Part shown: positions 18,008-27,000 of the stretch, piece after piece | Numbering within the stretch: the first letter of the stretch is position 1 | How the letters are laid out: every line of letters starts with the position of its first letter | From: Sorlinia euscelidii | GTDB taxonomy: Bacteria > Pseudomonadota > Alphaproteobacteria > Acetobacterales > Acetobacteraceae | Reading direction: 5' to 3' (one strand) | DNA: 64,000 nt | NCBI RefSeq assembly: GCF_036452155.1 | Contig: NZ_JAWJZY010000003.1 | Notes under the pieces: generated by a model | What the model was told of the DNA's origin: nothing | The model's database searches: none | What the model saw: only the letters and a program-made list of their open reading frames with translations | Made by a program: the position numbers and the translations under genes

Positions 18008-18808
18008 ATGAAACTAAGATATGCCCTTGCCCTGATCACGATCCTGTTCGTCCCACAGATCAGTCACGCTCAGTATCCCATCGTCGCCGTATTCCGATTT
18101 TCAGGTCGGCCACCGGCGGATGTTTTCGTCAACGGCTTTACTGCAGAGGGAAATGATAATGACCTTCTTCGCTTTGCCTCGGGCGCGTCACTGGAGGATC
18201 AGACATCAGCTTACATCCCGACCACGGCATCAATGATATTTGCGTTAGACCTTTATCGACGGTTTTACCAATACCATCCTGATACTGAGATTTACCTTTA
18301 CGCGATCAGGCCGACCACCAATTTTCACAGTCTCTCAATTTCCCTACATTGGGCAATGACTATTTTGCCAGATCCTGTAGCGCGACAGGAAGCTCAGACA
18401 CTCCTGCTCTCTAGACAGAGATTTCATGAGTGGGTGGCTGTCGGAAGCATCACGCCGAACCAGATTGGAGGCGCTCAAAGGCTTCACGTCGTCAATGGCA
18501 GCGTTTTGGCGGACCCCCCGGAGAGAAACCCGAATTACGAATTTTTACCGCCTTCCGCCAATCTTAACCCTTCGCCCTTTCATGATGCGGTGTACCAGGA
18601 GGTGCAGCTCGCCGACGGGGCTGTCGGCATGTTTTTACTGCCCGCGTCATTGAACAATATGGGATGTGACCGTGCGCCTCAACGCTCAAAGGTCGCTCGG
18701 GATGACTCGTGCCTGCCGACTCAGAAACTCTCCTTCGAGGCGCTTCGGTCAAAGACAATTGCGGGAATGATCGCCTCCGGCATTCTTCCAGCCCACGCAC
18801 CTGTCTGA
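18008..18808 (+). CDS. A-like toxin subunit 12 (Arg and Glu kept, no HDEL)
   Basis: 266 residues. Arg30 (AVFRFSGRPPADVF) and Glu141 (HEWVAVGSITPNQIGG) occupy both key positions; PTT at 71-73 replaces STS. The core is YAIRPTTNFHSL, and the loop is CDRAPQRSKVARDDSC. The tail stops at ASGILPAHAPV, so the last dozen residues and HDEL are absent; unlike subunits 9 and 10, no tail remnant is visible in frame after the stop. By residues it is the second-best candidate for enzymatic activity in the array. Confidence 0.74.
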   Translation: MKLRYALALITILFVPQISHAQYPIVAVFRFSGRPPADVFVNGFTAEGNDNDLLRFASGASLEDQTSAYIPTTASMIFALDLYRRFYQYHPDTEIYLYAIRPTTNFHSLSISLHWAMTILPDPVARQEAQTLLLSRQRFHEWVAVGSITPNQIGGAQRLHVVNGSVLADPPERNPNYEFLPPSANLNPSPFHDAVYQEVQLADGAVGMFLLPASLNNMGCDRAPQRSKVARDDSCLPTQKLSFEALRSKTIAGMIASGILPAHAPV

Positions 18809-18972
18809 ATTCTAAGACAGTCGGATGCTGTAGAGACAAAAGCGTATGCGCCCTTGATTGTCCGAAACGCGCCCAGTCAATCACGGACACATTTGATGGC
18901 AGACGCTTTTCTCACAGCCGCACAATAAAAACGCCAATCGTAACACTCAAATCCTGAAGAATGACATGACCC

Positions 18973-19809
18973 ATGAAATTTAAAGCTGCCATCTTCCCCA
19001 TTGTGACGATGATGCTCACGGCACCGGGTTACGCCAAGCCGCCTCCCGTCACCTATCGTCTCTCGATTTACGCACCTGGGCTCGTCTTTGAACGTGGATT
19101 TACCGCGAGGGGACAAAATTATGATTTCCTCAGCTATATTTCCGGAGAGTCGATTGACAGGGATACTTCCGGATATCTGGTAACGACATCCTCTCTAAAC
19201 GGAGCGATCAACCTCCTCAGACGACGTCTTAGAACCCACCCCACGGAACGATATTACCTTTACACCGTCCGCCCCACGAGCAATTTTTACAATGTTGCCA
19301 GATCCCTCAACTATGCACGAGACAATTTGCCTGACTCGCCCGCCAGAGAGCAGGTCAATACATTATGGTTCACAACGAACTGGCACCGAGAGGAATATTG
19401 GGTCGCACGCGACAGAATCTCTCCCGACCAGATTTTGGGAGGGCAGACAATCTCGATAGATGGTCGGTTCGTCCATTTTGGAGACTACTTTCAAAATCCG
19501 GATTACGTATATGCCCCTCCCGTTGTGAGTCGTCGATTGATGCCGATCCGGGATAATCCAGTCGGCGAGGTTTATGCCGTTGAAGAGGAGACAAGCACAG
19601 ATTTCGTCCCGGCGGGCGTCGATAATATGGTTTGCGAGGCATCTCAGCAGCGCAGCGCGGCGCCACGATCGGAACAGTGTTTGACGACGACGAAGCTCAC
19701 CTTCCAACAGCTTTTGACGAAGACAGTCTCAAAGTCGATCGCAACGGGCATTCTCATGGGCTCGACCTCAAACCAACTTTTCGTCGAGCCAGGTCATGAT
19801 GAGCTTTAA
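18973..19809 (+). CDS. A-like toxin subunit 13 (Arg kept, HDEL tail)
   Basis: 278 residues. Arg29 (VTYRLSIYAPGLVF) is kept, VTT replaces STS, and Tyr (REEYWVARDRISPDQILGG) takes the Glu place, with two Glu immediately before it. A one-residue alignment slip could bring a Glu into the catalytic position, so this copy is uncertain rather than clearly dead. Loop: CEASQQRSAAPRSEQC. Tail: ATGILMGSTSNQL, then VEPGHDEL. It closes the unbroken run of thirteen A-like genes. Confidence 0.76.
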   Translation: MKFKAAIFPIVTMMLTAPGYAKPPPVTYRLSIYAPGLVFERGFTARGQNYDFLSYISGESIDRDTSGYLVTTSSLNGAINLLRRRLRTHPTERYYLYTVRPTSNFYNVARSLNYARDNLPDSPAREQVNTLWFTTNWHREEYWVARDRISPDQILGGQTISIDGRFVHFGDYFQNPDYVYAPPVVSRRLMPIRDNPVGEVYAVEEETSTDFVPAGVDNMVCEASQQRSAAPRSEQCLTTTKLTFQQLLTKTVSKSIATGILMGSTSNQLFVEPGHDEL

Positions 19810-20078
19810 CGCCTCATATTGAAATCTTACGGGAGAAATATTCAGCGTTTTTCGCCCACTCCATTACCTGGCCGGGCGATTGCCAGAGACGTCATGCGTG
19901 CGGAGACTTAAACGCAAATCCATCCGACCCCGTAATTCTTTTGGAACGTGAGGTTAATCGGAGGTAAATATTTATATCATCGCACGATATCCTTAACTGA
20001 AAAAATTTTGTAATTTTTTTGACCCTTTTTATGCTTTACAATAGCCAGTGCCTAATAAAAAAAAGAAGGAGCGCGCAA

Positions 20079-20420
20079 ATGCAGAGTATTAAATTCCGCG
20101 CATTGATTTTGGCAGCGGCATTGTCCGGGCCAACAATGGCATCAGCTGAAATTCCCGTACCAATCGAATGCCCGCCCAACTCAGTGCACGCGTGGGCGGG
20201 GAAATATACGGGCCATATTATTTCAACATTTGCGGGCCTTGCTTATAATCAAAATTATGTTCATTTCCTACTTGAAGATTCAAGTCATAATCTTGAATGC
20301 GTAAAGCAGAATTCGTCTAATCGAAGCGTTGTCGCGACCGCCATCAAAGCGATGGTTTTTCATCAGGAAGTCACGATTGACAAGGACAGTCAACAGTGGA
20401 TGACAAAAATTTCCTCCTAA
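20079..20420 (+). CDS. Small secreted protein resembling an AB5 toxin B subunit (B-like 4)
   Basis: 113 residues, signal peptide ending MASA, mature start EIPVPIEC. It keeps GKYTGHI, NYVHFLLED, LECVKQ, VVATAIKAMVF and EVTIDKDSQQWMTKI. The Cys in the central strand is in LEC rather than LYC. It is more divergent than B-like 1-3. It lies about 95 bases before A-like 14, the only A-like gene with a full Arg, STS, Glu set, on the same strand, so these two form the best candidate B-A pair. AAGGAG lies seven bases before the ATG; the frame is open from 20019, but that part is not signal-peptide-like. Confidence 0.58.
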   Translation: MQSIKFRALILAAALSGPTMASAEIPVPIECPPNSVHAWAGKYTGHIISTFAGLAYNQNYVHFLLEDSSHNLECVKQNSSNRSVVATAIKAMVFHQEVTIDKDSQQWMTKISS

Positions 20421-20517
20421 GTTCAGGGAAGAAATCGGAACAATAGAGAAGTGGGTTTTCCAGATCATTCCATAATAAAAAATCTATTCTGAACTTTCAG
20501 CAGGATCGAGAATGATC

Positions 20518-21279
20518 ATGAGACATATAGCGTTTTTTTCAGGATTAACTGCGATTTTAGTCAGTATGGCGACGATCGCGGAGGCCACTCCGGAGAAAGT
20601 TTTTCGCTTTTCCTTATTGGCACCTGAGACGATATTCGCCCGAGGTTTTACCGCTCCCGGCCATGACAGGAGCTTCCTCCGACATGCTTCCGGCAACTCC
20701 GTTTATTCGGGGGACACGATTTATATTTCGACCTCAGACTCCCTTAATGAGTCGCGGCGAATGCTACGTATCTCCCTTCAACGACATCCTGATGTACCTC
20801 ATTACCTGTATGTGATCCGCCCAACGACAGATTTTTACGATATGCCACGCTCTCTCATGAATGCGATTCAATGTTACGAGGATGGCGTGTCACGTCGGCG
20901 AGCGCGCGCCCTCTGGTATCGCTTTCATCTTCAAAGAGAGTGGTCAGCACTTGGCGGTGTTCCGCCCGAACTCATCCATGGCGCTTACCGTGCGCAACTT
21001 ATAAATGGTGGCCTTGTCCTTTCTGATTGGATGCCAAACCCGCATTACCTTGAGGCCGACGCTGAAGTGAATCCGGACCCAATGCCCATGGACGACATTG
21101 TGCCAACCGCCGGCTATATTGAGAATGGCATTCAACAGGGGGAATTTATGTCACTATCCTTCAGCGTCGGTTGCGACAATATGCGACTTAGAGCATCCCC
21201 CGACAAACATTGTGAGCCAGCTGAACGCATCTCGCTCGATGACCCCGTCTCCACTATCGAAAAGGAGGCGTTAAACTGA
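20518..21279 (+). CDS. A-like toxin subunit 14: canonical ADP-ribosyltransferase residues, no HDEL
   Basis: 253 residues, signal peptide ending AEA. All three toxin active-site positions are present: Arg30 (KVFRFSLLAPETIF), Ser71-Thr72-Ser73 (YISTSDSL) and Glu141 in EWSALGGVPPELI. The last is strikingly close to cholera toxin EVSALGGIPYSQI, which carries Glu112. The core is YVIRPTTDFYDM. The loop Cys219-x12-Cys232 is close to the cholera toxin loop (x11). After the second Cys only 21 residues remain, so the A2-like tail is short and has no ER signal. The family reaction is transfer of ADP-ribose from NAD to a host protein; the target is unknown. An ATG at 20512 would add two residues. Confidence 0.78.
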   Translation: MRHIAFFSGLTAILVSMATIAEATPEKVFRFSLLAPETIFARGFTAPGHDRSFLRHASGNSVYSGDTIYISTSDSLNESRRMLRISLQRHPDVPHYLYVIRPTTDFYDMPRSLMNAIQCYEDGVSRRRARALWYRFHLQREWSALGGVPPELIHGAYRAQLINGGLVLSDWMPNPHYLEADAEVNPDPMPMDDIVPTAGYIENGIQQGEFMSLSFSVGCDNMRLRASPDKHCEPAERISLDDPVSTIEKEALN

Positions 21280-21626
21280 CGACCTTGTTCGGGATCTCAC
21301 CGCCGCACGCCGCGCAGAAATTGGAGGAAAATGGCTCAAAAATCTTGTTTACTCCAGTAAATGTCTTTTTTTATTCTGATTTTTTGGGTAAAATCGCGCA
21401 GTAATTATCTCGTCAAAACGCTATCATTCTATTATAACGGTAATAAGAATATAATGCATCGTTGGGACGGATCCTCGTGCCCGGCAGGATGATGACTCAA
21501 GTGTGCCTCATGGGTCTTTTTAAGAAGGCGACCATGCCTAAGTTTTGATTAGCAACTTTATTAAGCGCCTCAATATTCACCCTATTACGGTAAATAGAAA
21601 TTTCAATAAAAATAAGGATTAAGATG
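21280..21626. other. Intergenic region before B-like 5
   Basis: About 350 AT-rich bases. No tail remnant of A-like 14 is readable after its stop. It presumably holds the promoter of B-like 5. No gene seen. Confidence 0.4.
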
Positions 21627-21971
21627 ATGCGTTTCCCTCTTTATAAAATACTCTCCCTTTCGGCCTTCCTTTTCGCTTCGGGCGCCGCATGCGCCGCCGA
21701 TGTTGACTGCCCCTCTTCCTTAACGATTTCACAGGGCGAGCATAAAGGCCATTTGCGACAGACTTTTTCAAAGATTGGCGGTAATGATCAAGATGTAACC
21801 TTTCTCTTCGAGGATAAAGACGACAAGAAACTTTATTGTATCCATCAGAAATTCTCAGATAGCCCGAATGTCCTTTCCGTCGCCGAAAAAGCGTACTTAC
21901 TGCATAGTGAAGTCGCCATTATAGCCAAAAATCCTAATGTTCTATTCAGCATAGGCTTTAGCTTGAATTGA
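21627..21971 (+). CDS. Small secreted protein resembling an AB5 toxin B subunit (B-like 5)
   Basis: 114 residues, signal peptide ending ACAA, mature start DVDCPSSL. It keeps GEHKGHL, QDVTFLFEDKDDK, LYCIHQ, NVLSVAEKAYLLH and a final strand FSIGFSLN. The Trp found after the helix in other copies is replaced (NPNVLFSIGF), so this copy may bind differently. Two adjacent ATGs (21624, 21627) follow AAGGATTAAG; the second is used here. Confidence 0.57.
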   Translation: MRFPLYKILSLSAFLFASGAACAADVDCPSSLTISQGEHKGHLRQTFSKIGGNDQDVTFLFEDKDDKKLYCIHQKFSDSPNVLSVAEKAYLLHSEVAIIAKNPNVLFSIGFSLN

Positions 21972-22378
21972 CAATTAAGCTGGTCGGTCAAATCGGGTCC
22001 TGATCTTCGCTCTCCTGCGTCAAAGCGCTTCATGCCGCCGACGCTTGGGAGGGGCGATCACCGTGAAACTCTGATGTCTCACGATCCTGTTTTGATCCAC
22101 CTTCCTTAAAGTTGATTCTTTTCAAAGTTGCGCTGCAGATAGATTGGGAAAGCCAGCGTTTCTCCTGTCTTTCATAAATGTCATACGGCCCATTATTTGC
22201 CGACCATATGGCCGTCACTTTTCAGTAATAACGCGAAACGAGATGGGTTTTTACCAGAAGGACAGGCGAGAAAGGACGGTCATTCACCAGTTCGGAATGA
22301 TCAGCCGCGAAACTTTTTGAGAGAACCGGATAACGGACATCACATTCAAATTTAAAAAACGATTATAAGGACAAAAAA
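21972..22378. other. Intergenic region between B-like 5 and B-like 6
   Basis: About 400 bases, no supported gene on either strand. The last 50 bases are A-rich and lead into the AAGGAC ribosome site of B-like 6. Confidence 0.4.
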
Positions 22379-22726
22379 ATGCGTCTCAAATTTCTATCCG
22401 CCTTGGCGGTTACTCTTGCAGTCTCGTCGCCTGCAATCGCATCAACATCGGCACTCTGGTGTGATTCCAGTCATCCAAACATTACTGCCGGTCAACATCA
22501 GGGACGGCTTACAGGTGTGATTGTGCGAAATGACTGGGATCAATCCTATATCAATTTCGTCTTCAACAACGACAGCGATCACCTCAATTACTGCATCAGA
22601 CAAAACATATCCAATAGTAATATTGTCAATATCGCAATGCGCGCTTTCATTTTGTCGGGCAAGGTTAAAATTCAGGTAGAAGGTGATCGATGGTTTACTA
22701 AGATCGGCCTCAGCCCTGATGCCTGA
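22379..22726 (+). CDS. Small secreted protein resembling an AB5 toxin B subunit (B-like 6)
   Basis: 115 residues, signal peptide ending AIAS. It keeps the first Cys in LWCDSS, then GQHQGRL, SYINFVFNNDSDH, NYCIRQ, NIVNIAMRAFIL, VKIQVEGDRWFTKIGL. The helix and the Trp after it are both present. It lies before the broken A-like 15 and is separated from it by a nested inverted repeat. Divergence from B-like 1-3 is similar to that of B-like 4. Confidence 0.58.
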   Translation: MRLKFLSALAVTLAVSSPAIASTSALWCDSSHPNITAGQHQGRLTGVIVRNDWDQSYINFVFNNDSDHLNYCIRQNISNSNIVNIAMRAFILSGKVKIQVEGDRWFTKIGLSPDA

Positions 22727-22804
22727 AGCTGATTTGAGTCACGGCGTCGCGTTGCCCAGTCTTTACGGCGCCGTGAACATCGTCAGCAACTCCCAATAAC
22801 CAGC

Positions 22805-22875
22805 CGGATGACAGACCTATTTCTATCACAGTCGTCGCAATGACTTGACGACTTTCATATCAGGTCTGTCATCCG
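22805..22875. repeat. Nested inverted repeat between B-like 6 and A-like 15
   Basis: CGGATGACAGACCT at 22805-22818 pairs perfectly with AGGTCTGTCATCCG at 22862-22875. Inside it AGTCGTC (22830-22836) pairs with GACGACT (22847-22853). No T-run follows. It could be a strong transcript end, a structured RNA or a remnant of a mobile element. Confidence 0.6.
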
Positions 22876-23029
22876 CAGTCATATCGACGATCATCGACGT
22901 GGCGCAGCTTTATACGACAGCCACGCCCTGCCACCCGCTTCAAGGATCCAACGCGCCGTCATGAAGGAAGCGCATGACGCTTTTCAAGAAAATCTCAGGC
23001 AATGCCTTTCGAGATAATGGGAGTCGAAC

Positions 23030-23887
23030 ATGAAATTTTCCTCCTTATTTTCGATCCTCGTTTTAGGATTTACCCAAGCGGCGAATGCTGCTTCAGGGCC
23101 TCAATATATTTACCACATCTCCTCCGTCATGCCGACGACGGCTTTTGATCGCGGGTTCGGCATGACAGGCGAGGACGTTGAACTTCTGCGTTATGTGTCG
23201 GGTCAGTCTGTTCTCGACGGCACAACGTCTTTCGTTTCTGCCACGGATTCATTGGATGTTGCATTGCGCATTGCAAAGCAGGCCATATTGAAACATCGCG
23301 AAATTCCATTCTAGATATATGAGATTCGACCAACAGAACGTGTCTATGATGTCACAAAATCACTCCGCAGCGCTGAGCAATATTTAAAAAATCCGGACGC
23401 CCGGCGTCAGGCACTCGCACTCAGTATGGCCTATGACTGGCAAAGATCCTGGGCCGCATATGGACAAGTGTTATCGTCACAGATTGTTGGCGCTTACCCT
23501 GTCATCCTGCTTTTCAGGGAGGAACCGTTTCTCGGCACGCTTTACCCGAATGATCGTTATATCGACGATTCGTCGTTCGTCAGTGACGACATTATACCTG
23601 CACGCGACACACCCCCTGATGGCGCATATGTCGGGGAGGAGAGTTCTCCGGGTTTTCCGATATCGCTTTCATTCAGCCAGGATTGTGAGCCATATAAACT
23701 GATCCCACCGCGCAATGTGAGATGCGGCACGGCGAAACACCTGACGATTCACGACCTGACCGGTTACTCCGTGGCAGGCCTCATCGCAACCGGCGTGCTG
23801 CAATCTCCGGGCGAGGGTCTTTTACCACAACCATTTCAACGCGACGAATTCCTCGCATTTAAACAGAAACTGAACCCTCAGCATTAG
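23030..23887 (+). pseudogene. A-like toxin subunit 15, broken by an in-frame stop
   Basis: The frame is continuous apart from a single TAG at 23312-23314, exactly where sister genes have a Tyr or Ile codon in the IYxYEIRPTE core; the text resumes at once as IYEIRPTERVYDV. His29 replaces Arg, SAT replaces STS and Ser replaces Glu (QRSWAAYGQV). Loop Cys pair present (CEPYKLIPPRNVRC). The tail reads GVLQSPGEGLLPQPFQRDEF and then LAFKQKLNPQH: RDEF sits where HDEL should end, and the stop has been lost, so any ER signal is internal and useless. Loss here is a base change, not a homopolymer error, so I take it as a true pseudogene. Confidence 0.72.
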
Positions 23888-23976
23888 TTTCGGGAGCCTG
23901 AACAGCTCTAAGTCTGCCCGCCACCTCTTGACGCGGTGACACGAGGCGCTGGGCCGTATCTCTCAATGTTGCGGCC

Positions 23977-24025
23977 CTTCCCCCTCCATTATGAGGGCAC
24001 CCTTCAGGGCCCGTGGAGGGGAAAG
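23977..24025. terminator. Hairpin between convergent A-like 15 and czcA
   Basis: CTTCCCCCTCCA at 23977-23988 pairs with TGGAGGGGAAAG at 24014-24025 with one mismatch. It sits between two genes that converge, so it could stop transcription from both sides. Confidence 0.4.
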
Positions 24026-24038
24026 CCTCATCGTGACG

Positions 24039-27000
24039 TCAGTTGTCCCCGTGACGCGACAGGCGGCCGCCCCACCGCGCACACGCAACGGGCAGGACAA
24101 ATAACGTCAGAAATGTCGAGGAAATCAGCCCCCCGATCACGACGCTGGCAAGAGGCTTATCCACCTCCGCCCCGGCACTTCCTGAGAAGGCCATGGGCAG
24201 GAAACCGAAACTGGCGACAGCGGCCGTCGCGATCACCGGGCGAAAGCGCGCCCGCGCAGCTTCATAGGCTGATTGCGCCACATCCATCCCGCCTTGCTGG
24301 AAAATGCGCATCTGGGACACGAGCACAACGCCGTTCAGCACCGCCACGCCGAATAACGCGATAAAGCCGATCCCCGCTGCAATGCTGAACGGCATACCGC
24401 GCAAGGTCAGGGCGAGGATTCCGCCCGATGCCGCGATGGGCAGGTTGCAAAAGACGAGCAGAGCAGCCCGGAGAGAGGATAAAGCGGAGACCAGCAACCC
24501 CAACATGAGTACCAATGCGACCGGGAGCACAATGGCGAGACGATGGGTGGCGGATTGCAGGTTTTCGAACTCGCCATGCCACGCCATATGATATCCGGGC
24601 GGCAGGATGACCCTGCGCGCGACCGCCTGCCTGGCGGCGGCCACGAAGCTTGCGACATCCCTTCCACGAATATTGGCCTGCACGATGACGCGGCGCCGAA
24701 ACCCGTCCCGATCAATGCGCGAAGGCCCCTCTGTCGATTGGATGTGCGCCACCTGACCCATCTGCACCCAGCCGCCGCCATCCGCCCGCCTTATCATCAG
24801 GCGGGCAATATCTTCGGGCGATGACACGGTGCCAGCGGCAAAACGTATCTGAGTGGGGATGATCGCATTATCAGCGATGATGGCCGTACCGATATGTCCC
24901 CGATCGCCTCGACCGTTTCGGTGATGTCACTGGCGGAAATGCCCAGCCGCGCGGCTGCATCCCGGTTCATGTCAACATGGATGAAGGGCATTGTCCCCTC
25001 CGACACGGAGGACACATCCGCCGCGCCGGGAACATCCCGCAAAGCCTGAACCGTGTGCGCTGCGAGGCGCGATAAGCGTGCCAGATCATCGCCGTAAATT
25101 GATATTGCCAGCGCCGTCCGGGTACCGGCAAGCAGGTCATCCATGCGCATCTGAATGGGCTGCGTCCAGCTATAGGCCGCATCGGGCAGATGGTCCTGCA
25201 GTGCCGCATTCATCTTTGCGACAAGCCCGGCCTCGGTTTTGGCCGTGCGCCATGTTGCACGCGGTTTCAGGAAGATAAACGTATCTGTCTCCCCCGTACC
25301 CATAGGGTCGGTCGGGATGGCGGACGTGCCGGTATTGCTGACAACCGTCTCGACCTCCGGGAAGGTACGGAGGATGCGCTCCTCCTCCGTCACGCCGCGC
25401 AGGACGGTATCAAGCGCGGCGCGTGGCAGGCGAAGCGCATTGACGAGAAGCGCCCCTTCATCAAGTTTCGGCACGAACTCGCCGCCAAGACGGGTTGCGA
25501 GCAGGAGGGACACGCAAAAAACGCTGATCGAGGCGACCAGCACCCAGCGTGTCCGCGCCGCACACCATGCAAGAGCGGGCTCATAGGCCGCCCGCATCTG
25601 CCTGACAAGACGCGTTTCCCGATCCTTCAAACCGAAGCGCAGGAAAATCGCCGCGAGGGCGGGAATGCAGAACACGCAATAGAGAAGCGCGGCGAGGAGC
25701 GCCATGATGACCGTCTGCGCCATTGGGCGAAACATCTTCCCCTCAACGCCCTGAAGGGTCAGAACCGGTAGATAAACGAGGATGATGATCAGGATCGCGA
25801 AACAGACAGGCTTAATGACGCTGCGCAGGATGTCATGGGCAAGGTCATGAAAAGCGCGACGATCCTGCACCTGATATCGGACCACGATGATATGCTCAAC
25901 AACCACCAGCGCCCCATCGACAATCATGCCGAAATCAATCGCGCCGAGGCTGAGGAGATTGGCGGAGACACCTGTAACGCGCATCCCGGTCAAAGCAAAA
26001 ACAAGCGCCACAGGTATGACGGAAATAATAACGAATGTTGCGCGGAGATCGCCGAGAACAAGATAGAGGACCGCGAAAACAAGGAGGGCACCGTAGATCA
26101 GATTTTCCTTAACGGTCCCCGTCGTCTCACGCGTCAATTTGTGGCGGGTGTAAAATATGTCCAGCGTCACACCTGGCGGGAGTGATTTTTTGATGGCGGG
26201 CAGGGCTTTTCCGATGGCGGCAAGCGTCGCGTTGGAGCTGGCGCCGTTCTGCATCAGCACGACACCATTCACGATTTCACCTTTACCATCCCGCGTGACG
26301 GCGCCAAGCCGCGTGCGCGTCCCCATTTCCACCTGACCCAGGTCACGAATACGGATGGCGCGCCCATCACGCGCCATCCGCACGGGGATCGCGCCAAGCT
26401 CCGACAGGGAATGGACCCGCGCACGCCCCACAATCACGCGCTGCTCATCCTGCGCGGAGACGAAACCGCCGCCGGAGGAGATGTTGTTGCTGTCGATCGC
26501 CTGGACGATGTCATGCAGGGCGACGCCATGTGCCACCATGCGGGCGGGATTCAAGGTGAGTTGAAAGGTTTCTTCAGCACCCCCATTGACGTTGACATCC
26601 ACAACACCCGGGATCAATTTAAGCTGCGGCACCACTGTCCAGTTCATGATCCTGTTAAGCTGGACGAGATCATAACCTGCACCGGCAATCTGCATCTGCA
26701 TGATCTCACCCATGCCGGTCGCGAGCGGGCCCATTTTGATCGTGACCCCAGGCACGGGGATCGCGTCCCGCGCCGCCTGAAGGCGCTGACTCACACGCTC
26801 CCGATCAAGATGGATGTCGGAGGAGTCAGAAAATTGCAGATAAACAACCGACACCCCACTGCGTGAGACCGAACGCAGGTCTGTAACATCCGGCAGGCCC
26901 GTCAGGCTGGCTTCCAGCGGGAAGGTAATGAGGCGTTCCACCTCCGCCGCTGCAAGACCCGGCGCTGTGACGGACACCATCACTTGTTGCGGAGAAATAT

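Noticed and set aside
18780..18830. Frameshifted HDEL remnant after A-like 12 (another frame reads PTHLSEF before a stop)
   Set aside because: The resemblance is only to a few residues, the preceding frame shows no tail similarity, and no G/C run is present to explain a slip.
10048..19809. Glu residues two places before the catalytic column in A-like 4 and one or two before it in A-like 13 as the true catalytic Glu
   Set aside because: Counting back from the conserved I-x-x-x-QI puts catalytic Glu of cholera and pertussis toxins seven residues before that Ile; in these copies the position holds Ala and Tyr. Cholera toxin has an extra Glu two before it, which matches A-like 4. A slip is possible in A-like 13.
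5003..22726. Small secreted proteins as immunity proteins for the A-like proteins
   Set aside because: All have signal peptides, paired Cys and a B-subunit-like order, and numbers do not match one to one. Immunity remains possible but is less supported.
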